Source of the DNA: CAVSVP01 sp963731125
GTDB lineage: Bacteria; Pseudomonadota; Gammaproteobacteria; Competibacterales; Competibacteraceae
NCBI GenBank assembly: GCA_963731125.1
Contig: CAVSVP010000023.1
Coordinates: forward strand, 186,001-250,000
Reading direction: 5' to 3'
Length of the DNA stretch: 64,000 nt
Shown: positions 59,659 to 64,000 of the stretch, piece by piece
How positions within the stretch are numbered: position 1 is the stretch's first letter
Layout of the letters: each line of letters begins with the position of its first letter
The notes under the pieces: model-generated
Told to the model about the DNA's origin: nothing
Database searches by the model: none
What the model saw: only the letters and a program-made list of their open reading frames with translations
Program-made: the position numbers and the translations under genes

Positions 59659-60144
59659 TTGGAAGTCAAAGACCTGCATCGATATCGCAAAGACGTTGAG
59701 GGTGTTTTTAAATTCTTCAGTGACCCTGATACCATCCGAGCAAAATACGAAGGCATAGGGGCTCGCAATGTCAAGATTTTGGAATGCTCGGAAAGCGGGG
59801 ATGCTTATCTGGTTAAAGTTGAGCGGGAAGTTCCATCCGATGTACCCGGCATTCTGCAAAAGTTTCTCGGTTCCTGGAACAAGGTAGTGCAGACCGAGCA
59901 ATGGCAATTGCAAGAAAGTGGCATCCGGACTTGTGATTTAAAGGTCGATATCGTAGGTGTTCCCGTCAATGTATCCGGTGCCATGACGCTGCGTCCTGAA
60001 AGCAATGGTTGTGTTAACGATGTCCGAATTACGGTCTCCTGCGGTATACCGTTAGTGGGCAAAAAGCTCGCCGAATTCGTGGCCGGTGATACCAAGAAAT
60101 CCATGGATGCTGAACACGCCTACATTGCGGAGCATGCCGCTTAA
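59659..60144 (+). CDS. DUF2505 (SRPBCC-fold) protein
   Basis: 161 residues with a TTG start supported by AAGAGGAG 7 bp upstream. The sequence fits the DUF2505 family of START/SRPBCC-like proteins: an N-terminal VEGVFKFFSDPDTIRAKYEG helix, alternating strands, and a long C-terminal helix (KKLAEFVAGDTKKSMDAEHA). These folds usually hold hydrophobic ligands. The function is unknown. No signal peptide is seen. Confidence 0.75.
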   Translation: MEVKDLHRYRKDVEGVFKFFSDPDTIRAKYEGIGARNVKILECSESGDAYLVKVEREVPSDVPGILQKFLGSWNKVVQTEQWQLQESGIRTCDLKVDIVGVPVNVSGAMTLRPESNGCVNDVRITVSCGIPLVGKKLAEFVAGDTKKSMDAEHAYIAEHAA

Positions 60145-60187
60145 CGATCTGACTGAGGATAGCAAGAGCGTTATAAGCATGGTCTTA

Positions 60188-60214
60188 ACCCCTCGAACAT
60201 TGTTATCGAGGGGT
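60188..60214. terminator. Hairpin between convergent genes
   Basis: An 8-bp stem (ACCCCTCG / CGAGGGGT) with an 11-base loop lies 43 bp after the DUF2505 gene and just after the end of the convergent small gene. There is no T run on either side, so terminator activity is uncertain. Confidence 0.45.
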
Positions 60215-60238
60215 GAGTGAGTGGGAAGCTTGATGCCG

Positions 60239-60499
60239 CTACTTGCTTGGATGCAGCTCAACAAAATGCTTTAGAACGAGTTTCAACCGCGTGGTTTGTT
60301 GCTTATCACCCCGGCGTTTTGCCTCCTCAATATCATCAAGAATGATGCGTTTAATCTTTGGCACGCCCGCCGGATCATGTACCAAGTAGCTGCCGAGTTC
60401 GGCAGCTACGATTTCCGGCATATGTTCATGCTGGGCAATTGCCTCAATCTCTTCCTCTGTTAAATCGGCAAGGGCCACACAATCTTCATAACTTAACAT
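60239..60499 (-). CDS. Conserved small hypothetical protein
   Basis: 86 residues starting MLSYEDCVALADLTEEEIEA, all helical and charged, with AQHEHMPEIVAAELGSYLV in the middle. I recognise the pattern from uncharacterised proteins in several proteobacteria, but no function is known. The ATG has GGAGACCC just upstream. It stands alone between DUF2505 and a gene-free region. Confidence 0.75.
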   Translation of the reverse strand: MLSYEDCVALADLTEEEIEAIAQHEHMPEIVAAELGSYLVHDPAGVPKIKRIILDDIEEAKRRGDKQQTTRLKLVLKHFVELHPSK

Positions 60500-61151
60500 G
60501 TCGGGTCTCCTGAAGTGTTGCTCAACAACTGCGCAGGTAGTGGTACTGCGGTCTTTCCTGATTTACCAGTAATCTGAGGGCCATAGGTTCTAGTCAAGAG
60601 TAACTCCCAACGATTTAGCCGGGCAAGACCGCAATCTATTAGTTTTTGTTAAGTCACAAGAACCTTGACGAACGTTCTCGAATTTAAGCCAAGCGTTAAA
60701 ATTAACAAAATTTAACAATTTTTCCCTCAGTTAAGATATTAAAATGACACCATTGCTGGACCCTAAAGTTTTGGAAAAATAATTTCTAAAATATTCTTGC
60801 AGCTTTTCGCGGTTTAATGGTTGGTCGCAAAGGTTCTGTAAAGCTGAAATAACAATAATCGAGGGTCGGAATTGGCCACCTACCGACTAAGCGTCAACGG
60901 CGCGTGCTCTAGCGGGCAAACCTCGGTGCAAAAATAGAACCTTACAAACCTTTGCGACCAACCGCCTAATCGGAAGTGTCGGAGCGCACGCTCTTTCTAT
61001 TCGTTTTGCACATGGACGACGAGTGTCTGCGGCCATGAAGACTAACGAACTATAGTGCCGGCCAAATGACCTGATACTGGTTACAAGGCTTCAAATCGTT
61101 AGTAAACAACGATTGTAATAAAATTATCGGCATCAATTCATATGGCTGGCA
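60500..61151. other. Gene-free region with a 145-bp inverted-repeat element
   Basis: 652 bases without a gene up to the true end of the gghA-like frame. Bases 60650-60800 are AT-rich. An element with 17-bp perfect terminal inverted repeats occupies 60819-60963. Otherwise I see no RNA gene or clear promoter. Confidence 0.6.
60819..60963. repeat. 145-bp element with terminal inverted repeats
   Basis: GGTTGGTCGCAAAGGTT at 60819-60835 is repeated exactly in inverse at 60947-60963, and the match continues a few bases inward with one gap. The interior of about 110 bp is not coding. This looks like a MITE or the two ends of a decayed insertion sequence. No target-site duplication is clear. Confidence 0.65.
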
Positions 61152-61346
61152 CTATAACAACACTCCTTGACTGTCCTCCAGCGTGACCGGTCGGTTAGGA
61201 GCTTCTAGCGTAAGTCCGGGAGCGACAACCGCCACCCGCCAACCATCCTGAGGCAGATTTGGAATGGGCAGTGCGGTGGGTACTACCGTTACCGGGCGGC
61301 CTTCCATATTGGCCAGGAATAATACCTGCTCGTGATCATCCGGAGC
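61152..61346 (-). pseudogene. C-terminal segment of the gghA-like gene, beyond an in-frame TGA
   Basis: The same frame continues after the TGA at 61347-61349 for 64 codons to a TAG at 61152. The translation (APDDHEQVLFLANMEGRPVT, later PQDGWRVAVVAPGLTLEAP) looks like the C-terminal beta-domain that follows a GH13 barrel: strand, Asp/Gly turn, strand. This argues that the TGA is a nonsense mutation, a sequencing error, or read through. Confidence 0.7.
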
Positions 61347-63527
61347 TCACCGTAGGCCATAGAACAATACCGACGCATTGGTGGGTTTGCGCCGGTCGAA
61401 GTAGTCCTTCGGGCCTAAGTTAGCCATTAGCCAGGGCCGCTGCCGGCGGAACTCTCGTAGCGTAAGATTAAAGCGAGTTTGCGCCGGGCGCAAATCACCC
61501 TTGTAGTAAGAGACGTTGCAATATTCGTACATATCATCCATCCAGGCTCGCGCGATAGCTTTTAGAACCGAGACGGATAGCTCGGGACCGGCCAATGGGG
61601 GGTCCACAGTCTGCAGCAATCTGACAATGGCCTCTAGATCATACTCGGTAACCACGACCGCTGTTTCCAACATCCGCATAAAGCGGCGCAGCTCGTTAAG
61701 GTCGGTAAAACCAAAGTCTTTGAGTCGGGAAAAGTTGCCGGTGCGAGTAAAGTGGTTTTCATCAACCTGCCAATGTAAAGAGACGGCTTCTTCCGAAACT
61801 ACTTTGATACCGTAGCGGTCATCGGTGTTACGGATAAATCCCCAAGAAGCTCGCATGATGGCGTTGATAAACTCCATGGGTACACCGGGAAACATGCCGT
61901 ATGTCAGCAAACTGGCGGCCGGATTATCGTAAGCCTTATCCAGGATCTCCAGTAGGGTATTGCCTAAGCGGGTATTGATGGGTGCATTGGGGTCTACTTG
62001 GGTGCCCCGGCGCAACGTGTCGTGATTGGCGCAACCGCTGATCCAGTGACTGCCTATGTCGATGATTTCCTGAATGCGCCACCACTTGCTAAGCCAGAAC
62101 GTGTATAGAAAGGGGGTGTTATGTGCGAAAGTCAGCGGCCCCCACTGAAACGCATCGGGTTGCTGGTCAATCACCGCCCGATAAGTGGAAGATAACTCCC
62201 AGTCTTCCTGGGGCCAGGGCCGCCCGTCTTCAAAAATAAACCAAGGCCGATAACGATTGCCCGCCACCTCTTGCACCGTATCGCTCATAGCCTGTAGGTA
62301 ATCATCGGCATGATGGAGTACCTGCTTATCGGGGTCCCACCACTTGAAATCTTGAGCGCCATCCACTCGCACTCCGTCGGCACCACCCAAATTGACCTTG
62401 CGTCGCTGCATTTCCAGCATGATGGCCCGGACCGTGGGATGCCGGTAATTTAAATTTTGACCGTACATATTGGACCCGGCGAAAAAGTGCCGGTTGAGCA
62501 GCGGTATCGCCTGATTATCGGTATGCCCGAAGACAACGTCGAAAATCAGTTTGATGGGTTTGCCCGGAAAAGTATGCAGCGTAGCGGCGAAGTCCACCAG
62601 TTCATCGGGGCGGTCGCTTTCCAGAAGCACAGGATTAACTGCCGCAGACCCAGAAATCACGACATCATAACCCCAGTTGGTCATATCAGGGCGGTACAGT
62701 TTGATCTGAACGGTTTCGGCCAAGGGGTCGCTGCCTTCCGGTTCCTCCCAGAATCGGGACCCGGCTTCATACTCAATCGTCGGCTTAATGGGTAGCAGTT
62801 GCACCGCATCGTAGCCCATGTAGTTTTCCTCATCCGGCGTCAGCGGGTGTCCGGCTTGAACTTTAGCGGCAATTCTGCGGTAACGGCGGTTAAGACTGGC
62901 CAGAGTACCGCCGGCGGAGGCGGTAGGTACATGAATCTGCAGGATATTCAACGGCGGGTTTAGCCGCAGAACACCGTCTGCCCCGGTCTCGCCTTCCCGG
63001 TGGACAAAATAATCCCGATCGATGCGTTCCCGGTCGAGCCGTGCTACATCGTAGAACTCAGCCGGCGCAAAGGCGCCGAAGGGCACCGAGTAAGCGAGAT
63101 AGTCGGCGATGGTGTGCCAGTTTTGTTGACGGTCCCGGTATTTAACCCAATACAGAGAGCCCAGTTGTTCCCGGGTTCCCGGTTGCATGCCCGCAATGAC
63201 ACCCCATAAATAGCCTTCATACTGAGCCAACGGCAGCAGCTCACGGCGGAAGGTAATCTGCTGTTGACTGGCCGCCAACTTAAGCGCATCCAAGGGGGTA
63301 AAGATTTCCAGAAATACGTCTCCTGCCAGCACTTTTTTTTCTGCCAGCTCGGGAACCCAGAAGCCGATTTCGGCGTAACCATCCCGGTAATGCAATCCCA
63401 GTCGCTTTGCGAGGATCTCAGCAGCCGCCTCGTGGGAGGCGATTGCCGTCAGCGTATGTTCGCACCAAGCAATAAGCTCAGCGGTTTTGTCGTCAACGAG
63501 ATGGCAGAGCGATTTGGTTTGCAGCAT
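61347..63527 (-). CDS. gghA: Glucosylglycerol hydrolase-like GH13 enzyme, cut by an in-frame TGA
   Basis: 726 residues up to the TGA. GH13-type motifs are GADGVRVDGAQDFKWW (nucleophile Asp), WFIFEDGRPWPQEDW (acid/base Glu) and SGCANHDTLRRG (Asp). The overall pattern matches cyanobacterial glucosylglycerol hydrolases (GghA), which degrade the osmolyte glucosylglycerol after osmotic downshift. No signal peptide, so cytoplasmic. The ATG at 63527 with GGAG 6 bp upstream is preferred to the TTG at 63539. The barrel is complete; only the final beta-domain is separated by the stop. Substrate is inferred from similarity remembered, not tested. Confidence 0.82.
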   Translation of the reverse strand: MLQTKSLCHLVDDKTAELIAWCEHTLTAIASHEAAAEILAKRLGLHYRDGYAEIGFWVPELAEKKVLAGDVFLEIFTPLDALKLAASQQQITFRRELLPLAQYEGYLWGVIAGMQPGTREQLGSLYWVKYRDRQQNWHTIADYLAYSVPFGAFAPAEFYDVARLDRERIDRDYFVHREGETGADGVLRLNPPLNILQIHVPTASAGGTLASLNRRYRRIAAKVQAGHPLTPDEENYMGYDAVQLLPIKPTIEYEAGSRFWEEPEGSDPLAETVQIKLYRPDMTNWGYDVVISGSAAVNPVLLESDRPDELVDFAATLHTFPGKPIKLIFDVVFGHTDNQAIPLLNRHFFAGSNMYGQNLNYRHPTVRAIMLEMQRRKVNLGGADGVRVDGAQDFKWWDPDKQVLHHADDYLQAMSDTVQEVAGNRYRPWFIFEDGRPWPQEDWELSSTYRAVIDQQPDAFQWGPLTFAHNTPFLYTFWLSKWWRIQEIIDIGSHWISGCANHDTLRRGTQVDPNAPINTRLGNTLLEILDKAYDNPAASLLTYGMFPGVPMEFINAIMRASWGFIRNTDDRYGIKVVSEEAVSLHWQVDENHFTRTGNFSRLKDFGFTDLNELRRFMRMLETAVVVTEYDLEAIVRLLQTVDPPLAGPELSVSVLKAIARAWMDDMYEYCNVSYYKGDLRPAQTRFNLTLREFRRQRPWLMANLGPKDYFDRRKPTNASVLFYGLR

Positions 63528-64000
63528 GGTTAACTCCAATTCCAGTTATAAGGGACCAACCGCGTATTCCGGTTGCTCGGCATCATGGCTGCCGGGGGTG
63601 GTATTCGCCTCGCTGGCCGTTACGTTCCAGCCTTTACCAGCGCATCTTGCGGAGCAGGGGCACCAGCACTTTTGCCGGGTTCCACAAAACCTTTCCGCCG
63701 TCATCCTCCGTAGTGGTTAATGACTGCTACGCTTATCCTTAGATACCCGATTACTGGCGTACTGAAAAGGCAAGAGACAAACCGGTAGAGGGCGATTACG
63801 CTTCAGGTCAGGAGGCACTTTACAGAAAAAATTTTTAGCCGGAGCGGATTCCGCAATTAACTCCACGTTAATGGCCAGAATCACGAAAAACAAAGACGCT
63901 GATCAGGATAGGATTGCTAGTATTTAGTCTGATGGCTTCCACATTATTCTCCTCTGGCGAATAGCCGACGTCGGGCGCCGGTCATGGGTCATTTACGATT
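63528..64000. other. Gene-free end of the window
   Basis: 473 bases upstream of the gghA-like gene. Short open frames occur on both strands, but none has a ribosome site plus recognisable product. It probably contains the promoter of the minus-strand gghA-like gene. A gene may begin beyond the window. Confidence 0.45.

Noticed and set aside
61347..61349. Selenocysteine codon in the gghA-like gene
   Set aside because: No compact hairpin follows the TGA closely, GH13 enzymes are not known selenoproteins, and the codon lies outside the active site.

Overview
This window looks like a chromosomal segment of a gammaproteobacterium. The best evidence is the divergent maf(yceF) / yceD-rpmF-plsX-fabH-fabG-acpP-fabF-mltG block, which follows the Enterobacteria/Pseudomonas layout but lacks fabD and pabC. 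REP-type palindromes, rpmB-rpmG and a DesA-like desaturase fit the same assignment. I cannot name the genus. Mrp Na+/H+ antiporter genes, a Na+-pumping decarboxylase and a glucosylglycerol-hydrolase-like gene suggest a sodium-rich or osmotically variable habitat.

Layout: 1-2206 holds the end of a MASE1-PAS-PAS-GGDEF-EAL protein. 2261-7897 (minus) is a complete mrpABCDEFG operon. 7898-8567 is intergenic with a REPIN. 8568-15086 (minus) is mltG and the fatty-acid block, with maf divergent at 15220. 15901-19431 is propionyl-CoA carboxylase (pccB, pccA), followed by a membrane-anchored SUMF1-fold protein. 20436-27314 is accessory DNA: a DUF6883-DUF4926 pair, a decayed DUF433 gene, a TIR/degenerate-STAND + MoxR ATPase + membrane SUMF1-fold operon, and a Uma2 nuclease. 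27326-31002 holds a cytoplasmic GH13-CBM20 amylase, a DoxX protein and a pirin. 31133-36007 (minus) encodes a four-subunit Na+-translocating methylmalonyl-CoA decarboxylase and a VOC epimerase. 36321-43878 encodes two-subunit methylmalonyl-CoA mutase, a MeaB GTPase and an orphan radical SAM protein. 44529-52258 is an ethylmalonyl-CoA pathway operon: mcd, mch, ecm, a second meaB, and a ccr fused to a CBS pair. 52525-60499 holds VapBC, rpmB-rpmG, a desaturase, a Gld-like ABC system, mutM and two small conserved genes. 61152-63527 is a glucosylglycerol-hydrolase-like gene interrupted by an in-frame TGA.

The central theme is C3-C5 acyl-CoA chemistry. Ccr carboxylates crotonyl-CoA to ethylmalonyl-CoA. 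Epimerase and Ecm lead to methylsuccinyl-CoA, and Mcd and Mch lead on to beta-methylmalyl-CoA. Lyase cleavage, whose gene is not in this window, gives glyoxylate and propionyl-CoA. Pcc, epimerase and Mcm then yield succinyl-CoA. The Na+-pumping decarboxylase can run the methylmalonyl/propionyl step in the opposite direction while conserving energy as a Na+ gradient, which Mrp could exchange for protons.

The items most worth a second look are the Ccr-CBS fusion within a compact ethylmalonyl-CoA operon in a gammaproteobacterial context, the TIR/MoxR/SUMF1-fold conflict-type operon, the in-frame TGA in the gghA-like gene, a two-copy 106-bp MITE-like repeat, and the missing fabD.
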